Positions 56,634 to 64,000 of a stretch of 64,000 nucleotides of DNA are shown piece by piece. How positions within the stretch are numbered: position 1 is the first letter of the stretch; each line of letters begins with the position of its first letter. The notes under the pieces are model-generated. The model had not been told where the DNA came from. It searched no databases and was given only the letters and a program-made list of their open reading frames with translations. Made by a program: the position numbers and the translations under genes. Source of the DNA: Alopecurus myosuroides (lineage: Eukaryota > Streptophyta > Magnoliopsida > Poales > Poaceae); the NCBI GenBank assembly GCA_028641055.1, contig CM054058.1:502403919-502467918 (forward strand), given 5' to 3'.

Positions 56634-56805
56634 AGCGAACAATTATGTTTAGGAAGCGCCACACGTTTAGGGGAGATCTCTATTGGTCATTATATAGAGT
56701 ACATGGCTTGAAGATCTAGGAAGATATCTACAATATCAGAACCGAACCGGGCTAGATAAGGTTCGATGATTACCCTAGATCGTATACAAAAGATATACGT
56801 TAACA
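56634..56805 (-). repeat. 3' LTR of the Copia derivative
   Basis: It pairs with 57541-57712. Its first bases TGTTAA supply the stop codon of the internal ORF. Confidence 0.9.
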
Positions 56806-57477
56806 TCCCCTCAGTTTGTGCATCTTTAGAACGAACACATAACTGGAACGAAAATCAGTGAACATCTGGGAGGAGAGTCCTTTGGTCATGCTGTCAGCAT
56901 ATTGGTGAGCAGACGGAACGTGAAGAACTCGAGCTTCGCCAAGAGACACCTTCTCACGCACAAAGTGTATGTCGATCTCTATGTGCTTTGTGCGCCTGTG
57001 TTGCACCGGATTGGATGCCATGTAGACAGAGCTCACGTTATCACAGAAGACCACCGTGGCCGCAGCCAGCGGGTGATGTAGTTCGCCGAGGAACTGCCAG
57101 ACCCAACAACACTCAGCTACAGCACAAGCCACAGCCCGGTACTCTGCTTCCGCACTCGACCGGGACACCGTGGTCTGTCGCTGTGAAGACCAAGAGACGA
57201 GATTATCGCCAAGGTAGACGCAATAGCCGGAGGTGGAGCAGCGGGTGTTAGTGTTGACGTGGTCGAGCAGCTCGTATTTGCCGAGGAGGCCGCGGATGAG
57301 CATCCGCCACTTGGTGAAGTTGGAGGTTTTGAGGTCGAGGGTGACCGGCACGTGGGTGCGAACACTCGCCACGTTGGCTGCCAAGGCGGCCGGTATGTGG
57401 CCCAAAGTGAGGGTGGCAGAGGTAGAGATGGTGACCGCCGGCAGGGTGGAGCTGGCGAGGGTGCCGTTTGTGTCCAT
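56800..57477 (-). CDS. Copia gag start fused in frame to RNase H
   Basis: ATG at 57477 gives a 225-residue open frame. Residues 1 to about 78 are the Copia gag N-terminus (VTLDLKTSNFTKWRMLIRGL, GKYELLDHV). The frame then jumps straight to the C-terminal RNase H (CSTSGYCVYLGDNLVSWSS, TVSRSSAEAEYRAVA, VVFCDNVSSVYMASNP, HIEIDIHFVREKV, YADSMTKGL). Capsid zinc knuckle, protease, integrase and reverse transcriptase are all absent. The stop lies six bases inside the 3' LTR. The clean in-frame fusion is unusual for a decayed copy. Activity is not implied: it would need another element's enzymes to move. Confidence 0.85.
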   Translation of the reverse strand: MDTNGTLASSTLPAVTISTSATLTLGHIPAALAANVASVRTHVPVTLDLKTSNFTKWRMLIRGLLGKYELLDHVNTNTRCSTSGYCVYLGDNLVSWSSQRQTTVSRSSAEAEYRAVACAVAECCWVWQFLGELHHPLAAATVVFCDNVSSVYMASNPVQHRRTKHIEIDIHFVREKVSLGEARVLHVPSAHQYADSMTKGLSSQMFTDFRSSYVFVLKMHKLRGC

Positions 57478-57540
57478 GGGAGCGGTGGGTTTGTGAGATT
57501 GGATCGGGGTTTGAGGGAGAGGAGATACGCTCTGATACCA

Positions 57541-57712
57541 AGCGAACTATTATGTTTAGGAAGCGCCACACGTTTAGGGGCGATTTCTATTGGTCATTAT
57601 ATAGAGTACATGGCTTGGAGATCAAGGAAGATCTCTACAATATCAGAACCGAACCAGGCTAGATAAGGTTCGGTGATTACCCTAGATCGTATACAAAAGA
57701 TATACGTTAACA
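57541..57712 (-). repeat. 5' LTR of the Copia derivative
   Basis: It pairs with 56634-56805 at well over 90% identity, adjacent to the primer binding site. Confidence 0.9.
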
Positions 57713-57984
57713 GTCGCGGCAATTTCTTGGCTCTAGAAAAGGAAATAACTTTGAATCAAAATAAATGCAAGTTCCTTTATCTAAGAAATCTAGCCGCCGC
57801 CTCCACCTCTGTATCCCCCCATATATTGGTTTCCCCTCCCCTCTCCGGTCTCCCCGGCATCGGGAGAGGTAAGGGAACACGGTCTATAAGTGGTGTCTCT
57901 AATAAAAGTAGCGTTTTCAATAGAATTGGTTCTTGTTTTGGTAGCCTTTTTTTTCTAGCATCCGTGTAAATGAAGATGTCACCC

Positions 57985-58160
57985 CACTAGTAGAAAACGG
58001 GCCTCTAGTCCCGGGACGTAAGGGGCTATAGTCCCGGATGGCAATCCGGGACTAGAGGCTCCTTTGTCTCGCCGACCCACGAGCCGCGACTAGAGGGCAG
58101 CCCACGGGATGCTCTCGGGGCAGGACTTTTAGTCCCGGTTGGTAATACAACACGGGAATT
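57985..58160 (+). mobile_element. CACTA left terminus, TAGTCCCGG hairpin family
   Basis: CACTAGTAGAAAACGGGCC is followed by CTAGTCCCGG, TAGTCCCGGAT...ATCCGGGACTAG and TTAGTCCCGGTTGG arms. No right terminus is present in the window. Downstream DNA to about 58970 is AT-rich with a short TA microsatellite at 58510-58530 and no gene. Confidence 0.7.
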
Positions 58161-58971
58161 GACTTGTTTTTTTTCGATTTTCCTTTTTATTTAGTCTCTA
58201 TTATTTCTATCACTAATCATTCTCTTTTAATCTCAATTATTTTTTTTTAACTCTAATCACTCTTCTTTCACTCTGAACTGTCACGCTTAACTTCTGGGTT
58301 CCTTCACTCTCACATTCCTAGAATCAAATCATGTTTTACTGACAATAGTATGGTGTCAATCATGTTAACCTTTGAACTATGATGTTGTTACTGACAATAA
58401 ATATCCGTAAAATCCAAAATTGGCAAATGATATTGTCTAAGTAGATTAGAAAAAATTAGAGAAGTTCAAATATATATGATCGACAACTTACATATGATAT
58501 TTTCCATCATTAATTATATATATATATATATCGATATGTATAAAATTTATTCCAAATTGTTAGTCATTTCAACATATTATATGTTATCTTCAGACAGATA
58601 TTTTTTTCTCTTACTCCACATTTCAACATAGCTCGGGTGTCAAATTAAATTTCCGATATATAGAGAGAGAGTGTGTGTGGATTTGATATACACGTAAACT
58701 AGCATGGTTGCAATCAGAACCCTTCCTCGCACATCGAGATTCGCACTCTTTTCAGATAAGGAGTTAGTTTCCATAGTTTTGGTAAATCTTACGTACCAAA
58801 GAGGAATGGGGGCTGCACCTTTCGTCTGCTATCATTCCCAAAACAGATAGCCTACTCTGTACTGAAGGAGCACGGGGCTAACAGCCTTTTTATTTACAGC
58901 CTAGCACCCACGGACGGTTCCATATACCGTGACGTTTTGATAGTTCCATATACTGTTCACCTTTTGCCTTA

Positions 58972-59916
58972 GGCCTTCCCTAGTGCTTGTATCTTGACAC
59001 GGTATCATAGGCATATTGCTGATGTGACACCCTATTAATTGAAGAAACAGAGGCCAAATTTAATATACGGCTCTTGCACGAGATCATAGGCAAAAAATAT
59101 GATTAGACCAATCAAATACATGCATGAGGCCAAATTTATTAAATACCACTAAGATACAACTCTTAAAAAACCATGCATTAGGATGGTTGTATCTTAGGCT
59201 GGTGCCAATGCACCGCCCACTATTCACGGGCTATAGCCCCGCCACGTCACCTTCTCTCACCACTATCACGCCACTCTCACGGGCACGGTGCCAGTGCACG
59301 GGCTATAGCCCGGGCTGTAAGATTCTCTCTCTGCCACATCAGCTTTTCTCTCTCCTCCACGTATTGTATTGAAAAATAGTACTTATTTTGGTTTCCAAAA
59401 TCTTGTATTGAAAAATAATTCAAATTGACTAAAGAAACACATGGTATTGTTGGAAATTTCACAAGGTTTCCAAAACATATTTTTGCCAAAATTTTACTTT
59501 ACAAAAAGGCCCAGAAAACTTTGTTTTCTCTTTAGTTTTCAAAGAGAAAAGGACTTTGTTGTGAAATTTCCGAGAGGACAGGGGGTTATGGACAAAATGT
59601 CCTTGTCTTCTACCTCTGGACTGGATCCTATCGCCCGCCACCGCCATTGCGCCGCCCACCCACTCGCCCCCCCTCTCGCCCCGCCTCCCTCCTACCGCCC
59701 CGCCAACGCGGGCTGGAGGCCGGGCGACACCGGCCTAGCGCCGGGCGCCAGGGCAACCGCCCGGCGGCGCCAATCGCCCGCCCCTACCGCCTCCTCTCGC
59801 CCCGCCTCGGGCGGGAAGGCCCCTCCCGCCCCTCCCTAACGCCTCCACTGGCACCAGCCTTATAATGTAACGGTACATAGGATACCGCGCTAAGAGACGA
59901 TGCATTACGGAAGGCC
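58972..59916. mobile_element. Tourist-like MITE, TTA target duplication, host of a nested MITE
   Basis: The ends are GGCCTTCCCTAGTGC and, on the minus strand, GGCCTTCCGTAATGC. TTA flanks at 58969-58971 and 59917-59919. Without the nested element and its TTA it would be about 279 bp. There is no gene. Confidence 0.8.
59197..59859. mobile_element. Nested Harbinger/Tourist-like element, GGCTGGTGCC ends
   Basis: The ends are GGCTGGTGCCAATGC and, on the minus strand, GGCTGGTGCCAGTGG. TTA flanks at 59194-59196 and 59860-59862. The 663-bp interior has a C-rich block (59620-59830) that is open by composition but without recognisable protein. Confidence 0.85.
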
Positions 59917-59920
59917 TTAA

Positions 59921-60182
59921 GTCTAGTCACAATGGGGAGTAACATTGAGTAGTAACATACACGTTATCCTATGATATGTTACCACTACCACAGTGGGTAG
60001 TAACATCATGCAAACCTCCATTTATTAGCTTATAGACTCACACTGTCTTGAAATATGTGATGTTCCGGTAACTAGCTATGTTACCACTACCCTCTCTTTC
60101 CTCATTAAATGCTTGACACATCAGCTTTTTATCCTACGTGGCGTCGATGTTACTATTAAGTTCCACCCCACTGTGACCAGCC
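59921..60182. mobile_element. Tourist-like MITE, TAA target duplication
   Basis: The ends are GTCTAGTCACAATGGGGAG and, on the minus strand, GGCTGGTCACAGTGGGGTG. TAA flanks at 59918-59920 and 60183-60185. The 262-bp element touches the preceding MITE, sharing bases of its TTAA target. Confidence 0.8.
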
Positions 60183-60185
60183 TAA

Positions 60186-61393
60186 CCAGTTTGTAGGACA
60201 GCGAGTTTTCCACAAAACCCGGGCATGCTGAGCTGCCTTTTGCTGTCGCGACTTGCCAGCAGCTGTAGCTAATGGTTCCAGCTGTTTCATTAGACGCGTG
60301 CCTGACGCATCTGCCTCCGCGTGCCGTGCTAGTCTCATGAAGGATGCATGGTCACGCCCTGTGGTGTTGGCTTCGTGTTGCTGTGTACATTAGGTGATAG
60401 CCCTGGTACGACGTCTCAGATACATTGGATACATTGTTTTGGTCCAGCTCCTACATCTGCGTCAAGTAAAATTGTTGCCCAATGCAGTTTAATAAAGCCA
60501 TCCGTCAAACTATTTTTTTTTAAAGCAGACGGTGACATCCTCGTGACCAAGCTACACGAAGCTCGGTTTAAAAAAATTGAATATGCATTTTTCTGCTTTA
60601 TTGAATTTTTTTAAAAAAATTATAAGAGAGCCACCCGTGTTAGACAAAGGTGCATGAGTAAATGGCACAACGGTTCTACGTGGTGACATGAAAGGTTAAT
60701 GTAAATTTGAATGACTTCCAATAAGTAGTCAAATTTTATAGACATGCCTGCCAATTGTTTGCAATTTTATAAATAACAAAAGAAATTTATTATGAACTTT
60801 CAATATTTTTCCACCGTGATTGGTAAAAAACGCCATGCATGTTATAGAAAGGTGCGTGAGCAACAGGTGGAACGGTTCTATACGCTAACAAAATGGGTTC
60901 TTCTGTCGATTTCACTACCACAAATAACACTGCTCCTTCGTTTGGTGGGCCGGACTGATCATTAGGTAAGATGCTATTTCTTTCCATGAAAGGGTGCCAC
61001 TCATGTTATAGAAAGGTGCACGAACCACTAGAGCAATGGTTTCAGACGAGAGAAAAAAAAAATTCTGGTTCAATTTTAATACTTTCGGTACTTGCACAAA
61101 TATTCATTGTGTCAGAATGAAAGTAATATTATTACACGCAGAAAGAACATCGATGAGAGCAAGCCCTCGCAATTAGTACAAAGATTAAATCACAATCACA
61201 ACGAACAGTGCCTGCGTCTTTCGGAAATGGTTCTATGCTTGCATTCTAAAAGTGTGCTTGTAGGTTCCAACAGTGCACGTAGAAACAGATCTCTATAACT
61301 CAAGGAACAAATGATCTACTACAATAACTTGATGATCAGGCTTTAAGAACAAGTTTTTGAACATTGTTGCCGTTCTGCATGGAGCGAGAATAA
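60186..61393. other. Unannotated interval with a degenerate repeated phrase
   Basis: No gene is seen. A phrase like CATGTTATAGAAAGGTGC(G/A)...AACGGTT(C/T) recurs at about 60635, 60837 and 60997, suggesting an old tandem repeat of 160-200 bp. Confidence 0.45.
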
Positions 61394-62758
61394 GGGCAAT
61401 CTTCAGCCGTCCCCCCCAGAGGGCTTTTTTCGCGGCGGAAGCGGCGAATAGCGCCGCTTCTTCACCACTCGGCCCCCCAGAGGTCCAAATAGCGCCGAAA
61501 CACGGCGCTATTTCGCGCCGCGGCACCCAGGCCAAACCCAGCCCGCTGGCTTCGGCCTGGGGGGCGAAACTGCGCGACCGCGCGCGCGGGCCAGCTCTGT
61601 CAGTGACGCGCCGGGAAAACGCGGGAACAGAAGCCCCCGCCCGTGACCTCCTTCTCGGCGCCCGCGCCGTCATAGGCTGCCGGAATTATAGCGTGGCGGC
61701 CGGCCAGTGCATGCGCCCCAGTCAAAGGCTGCCGGATTAATGGCGGGGGGCGGCAGCGGTGACACGCGCGGCGCGGCGACTGGCCCGCCAGGCTATAAAA
61801 ATGGTGCCCGCCCCTCTCCGTCCGCCCATTCTCGCCTCCTCCTCCTCCTCGCCGTCCTTCTCCATTCTCGCCTCCTCATCCTCGCCGCAGCGATGGAGCA
61901 TCTCTGGGACGCGTGGCCCGAGAGTGACGACGACGAGCTGCAACCAGCGCAGCAGGTGGCGCCGGAGCAGCTTCCAGCGCAGCAGGTGGCGCCGGAGCAG
62001 CCACCCGAACAGGACGCGGCGCGGGAGGCCCGGCGTCGCTGGAGGAGGGAGCGGAGGAGGCGGCCCATATGGCCGGAGCAGCACGCCGGGCTGCTCTCCT
62101 TCGAAACCGCGCAGAACGAGGACGCGTACCGCGAGGTCCGCGGCGTCCTCGAGCAGGCGGCGGAGGCGGCCGCCATTCGGGCCTCTCTGGAGACACACCA
62201 GAGGGAAGAAGCAGCGCGAGAGGTGCGCCAGCAGATGGCCGAGCGCGCTGCCTCGGCCGAGCAGGAGGGCATCATCGCCCTGTACGAGCAGGACCGGCGA
62301 CAGGTGGCGCTGCAGAGCGAGCGGCGCAACCGTCCGCCCTCCGAGCAGACGCAGCTGCACCGGCTGCGGGTGCAAGCCCGAGCGGAGCGGGCGGAGCAAC
62401 GCTGGCTCGCCGCGGCGAGGCAGGGCGAAGCTGGTCCCTCCAACCAGCGCCGCGACGAGGACGCCGCTGAAGACGACGATGCGTAGGGGTAGTCGTCGCG
62501 TAGATCAATAAAAAGTTTTAGTTTAAATTTCTGTCGATGTTTAGTTTGAATTTTCGTCGAATATGTACGCAATTCGCTTAAATCAATGAATTTCGCCTAG
62601 TTTTTCAAATTGCGTTTGTTTGGGCCGGAATTTGGGCTCGGTAGCGACTGGGAACGCTGCCCCCCCCCCCCAGGTTCCAGAATAGCGCCGTTTGGCGCCG
62701 CGGCGGCCCCAAAACGGCGGCGTTTTGGGCCCTGGGGGGTGCAACGGCTGGAGATGCC
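61394..62758 (+). mobile_element. PIF/Harbinger-like element with TAA target duplication
   Basis: The ends are GGGCAATCTTCAGCCG and, on the minus strand, GGCATCTCCAGCCG. TAA flanks at 61391-61393 and 62759-62761. Subterminal DNA is rich in GGCGCTATTT and AATAGCGCC words. It carries one intact ORF and a TATA-like GGCTATAAAAATGG at 61791, about 100 bp before the start codon. There is no transposase. Confidence 0.8.
61893..62486 (+). CDS. Intact 197-aa Harbinger passenger protein, function unknown
   Basis: ATG at 61893 is the first start after the TATA-like box at 61791; the upstream in-frame extension overlaps the promoter. The protein has an acidic start (EHLWDAWPESDDDELQ), a duplicated PAQQVAPEQ motif, a basic RRRWRRERRRRP patch, then a long Ala/Arg/Glu helix likely to form a coiled coil (EVRGVLEQAAEAAAIRASLE, RRQVALQSERRN, RAERAEQRWLAAARQGE) and an acidic tail ending DDDA. 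No catalytic motif is seen. A basic patch plus coiled coil would suit a DNA-binding or partner protein, which is inference. Open frames on both strands here reflect GC-rich composition. Confidence 0.6.
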   Translation: MEHLWDAWPESDDDELQPAQQVAPEQLPAQQVAPEQPPEQDAAREARRRWRRERRRRPIWPEQHAGLLSFETAQNEDAYREVRGVLEQAAEAAAIRASLETHQREEAAREVRQQMAERAASAEQEGIIALYEQDRRQVALQSERRNRPPSEQTQLHRLRVQARAERAEQRWLAAARQGEAGPSNQRRDEDAAEDDDA

Positions 62759-62761
62759 TAA

Positions 62762-63674
62762 CAACGACATCTCCTCTGATATGGACATGGCTCGGTGGGC
62801 GGGCCTGGACTGGTCTAATCTGGGTAGAACCAAAATATAGTCTAATCAGTCCTAATCACCTGAAACCATCGAGGTGAACATGACAAAGTTGCTCACCTTT
62901 GCTCAGAATGGAAAAAAGCATCAGACTTCTTCCACCGAAAGCAACCGAAAAGGACGACGAGGCAGCGCCAGGGCGAACGCGCAGATCGACCGCGTGCTCC
63001 CTTTCCCGCTGTAGCCCGGTCGAGGAAGCGGCTATTGCTCGGTTGTCTCCGGCAATGGAACACCATCGGGTGCAGTGCGGCGATCAGAAGGACCTTGCGC
63101 CGTCGGAGGCCATCCTTGGAGCAGCGCAAAGCTCGGAGGGAGCCGGTTGGTGGCTCAACTATGCCGCTCCCCACATTCTTCCGCAGCACACAAGCCGCGC
63201 GTGCATCATGGCGGCAAGCTCGGGATTCGGCACCCTCTCACGACGACGAGCTTGGGCCATGGGCCGACAGCCCCCTCCACCAGATCTCTTTTTCGCGGCC
63301 GACGAGCAACGTTGTGGCAGCGAGCTCACTCTGTGGCACCCTCCACGCAGAGCCATATCTCACGAGAGAGAGAGAGAGGGGTGAGGTTAAATAAAAGGAA
63401 AAGTGAGGGAGAAGGCGAGGGTGGGCCGTTCACCCGTGGCCGTGGACAGGTTTCGATTCACGGGAGATGGTGATGATGACAGGAACACAGGCCTAGGGCG
63501 CTGCCACACGCTGGAAACCTGACTGACAAGCACCAAAGAGGAAATATGTAACACCCATGGAAAATGGGAGAAAGAATCAAAGGATATTTTGGTAACGCTC
63601 CAGACTCAGATCCCTAGAGAGATTGAGAGGAGGAGATTGCAGTGTCCACAGTATTGTTTTATAGGAAAGCTTTT

Positions 63675-63677
<3 letters not shown>
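62762..63677. other. Unannotated interval
   Basis: Overlapping open frames at 62890-63480 on both strands are explained by high GC content and carry no motif I recognise. A GAGAGAGAGAGAG run lies at 63364-63378. Confidence 0.4.

Positions 63678-63739
<62 letters not shown>
63678..63739. repeat. (TA)31 microsatellite
   Basis: An uninterrupted TA dinucleotide repeat of about 62 bp. Confidence 0.95.
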
Positions 63740-63742
<3 letters not shown>

Positions 63743-63862
63743 AAGGATATTAAAATAGATATAATTTAACAAGGACAGATAAGTCTTCTAGGGATCAAAT
63801 ATAAAAACATCACACCAAGCAATACATAATATATATATAGGCGTCACGAGAGAGGCTCCCAT

Positions 63863-64000
63863 CTACACAGACTGCTCGTCCTCCGAATCCGAAACAGTAG
63901 GAGTCTGGGGGGCAAGGTGACGCTCTCGATAGCCGAAGATATTGATAATACGGTATAGCTCGTAGGCAATGTACCCATCAATAGCTGCATAATCAATGTT
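63863..64000 (-). CDS. C-terminal end of a probable 3'-5' exonuclease-like host protein (partial)
   Basis: Reading in from the right edge on the minus strand gives NIDYAAIDGYIAYELYRIIN, FGYRERHLAPQTPTVSDSED and EQSV, with a stop at 63863-63865. YAAID fits the Y-x3-D motif III of DEDDy-type 3'-5' exonucleases (Werner-exonuclease/RNase D fold), and the following GYIAYELY helix is usual at the end of plant members. Only about 45 codons are visible; motifs I and II lie outside the window. The short acidic Ser-rich tail is a normal ending. It has no frame damage, so it may be a live host gene. A (TA)n tract lies 124 bp downstream of its stop. Confidence 0.55.
   Translation of the reverse strand, partial: NIDYAAIDGYIAYELYRIINIFGYRERHLAPQTPTVSDSEDEQSV

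Larger units (their letters stand above)
56634..57712 (-). mobile_element. 1.08-kb Copia retrotransposon deletion derivative
   Basis: Two 172-bp LTRs lie at 56634-56805 and 57541-57712. On the minus strand they start TGTTAACG and end with GTTCGCT. The primer binding site TGGTATCAGAGC (complement of initiator Met tRNA) lies at 57540-57529, directly next to the 5' LTR. A polypurine tract CTGAGGGGA precedes the 3' LTR. Flanks are CTCGC (56629-56633) and GTCGC (57713-57717), a 5-bp duplication with one mismatch. The LTRs differ at only a handful of positions. Confidence 0.92.

Noticed and set aside
61737..62572. Minus-strand and alternative plus frames of 220-259 codons over the Harbinger ORF
   Set aside because: GC-rich shadow frames. 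The 61893 frame has the promoter-proximal ATG, a coherent coiled coil and an acidic tail.
62893..63480. Several frames of 98-161 codons on both strands
   Set aside because: No motif, mutually overlapping, high GC; no reason to prefer one.

Overview
The window is plant nuclear DNA from a large-genome grass. A wheat-tribe or related Pooideae species is the best guess. The evidence is wall-to-wall nested transposons: several CACTA families with hairpin-type subterminal repeats, Mutator-like, PIF/Harbinger and Tourist-like, hAT, LINE, Copia and probable Helitron pieces. Coding blocks are intron-bearing with GT/AG splice sites, and no bacterial-type organisation is present. The species call is inference from repeat style, not from a marker gene.

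Layout. 1-0.9 kb: right end of a Mutator-like element (MULE) relative, with interstitial telomere-like motifs. 0.925-13.286 kb: one composite MULE bounded by a perfect 9-bp target duplication and about 80% similar long terminal inverted repeats. It carries a decayed transposase start (minus strand) and two decayed passenger genes (plus strand). Three later insertions sit in it, each with its own target duplication: a Harbinger-like element (1.05-2.50), a 4.47-kb element with an intact 8-exon gene (3.75-8.22) and a hAT MITE (11.21-11.76). 13.3-18.3 kb: LINE tail, Helitron-like end and unannotatable AT-rich DNA. 18.4-20.2 kb: 5'-truncated LINE on the minus strand. 20.4-22.9 kb: Harbinger-like pieces. 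23.8-38.7 kb: a CACTA complex. Its left terminus sits inside a Harbinger terminus. It carries a 181-aa ORF, an AP2/ERF-like gene with one stop, a foldback region, a decayed CACTA gene (DUF8039-like domain plus Ulp1-like protease) and then 18 copies of a 355-bp tandem repeat. The repeat starts inside the protease exon and is itself invaded by a CACTA (with a nested hAT) and an LTR-like fragment. 38.8-46.9 kb: a CACTA of the TTTGCCGTGTG hairpin family with a decayed TNP2-type transposase and a second gene.

46.9-53.0 kb: low-coding DNA, possibly a Helitron with captured gene scraps. 53.5-54.7 kb: a host-like F-box/DUF295-type gene with an unresolved start. 55.2-56.4 kb: a small CACTA between duplicated flanks. 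56.6-57.7 kb: a 1.08-kb Copia deletion derivative with 172-bp LTRs. 58.0 kb: a CACTA left end. 59.0-60.2 kb: three nested or adjacent Tourist-like MITEs. 61.4-62.8 kb: a Harbinger-like element with an intact 197-aa ORF. The right edge (63.86-64.0) holds the end of a probable host 3'-5' exonuclease-like gene.

The genes do not form a pathway; the window is a stratigraphy of insertions. The most unusual items are the intact spliced gene inside a TG...CA element that has no second LTR, and the 355-bp array seeded in a transposon protease exon. No tRNA, rRNA or CRISPR was recognised.
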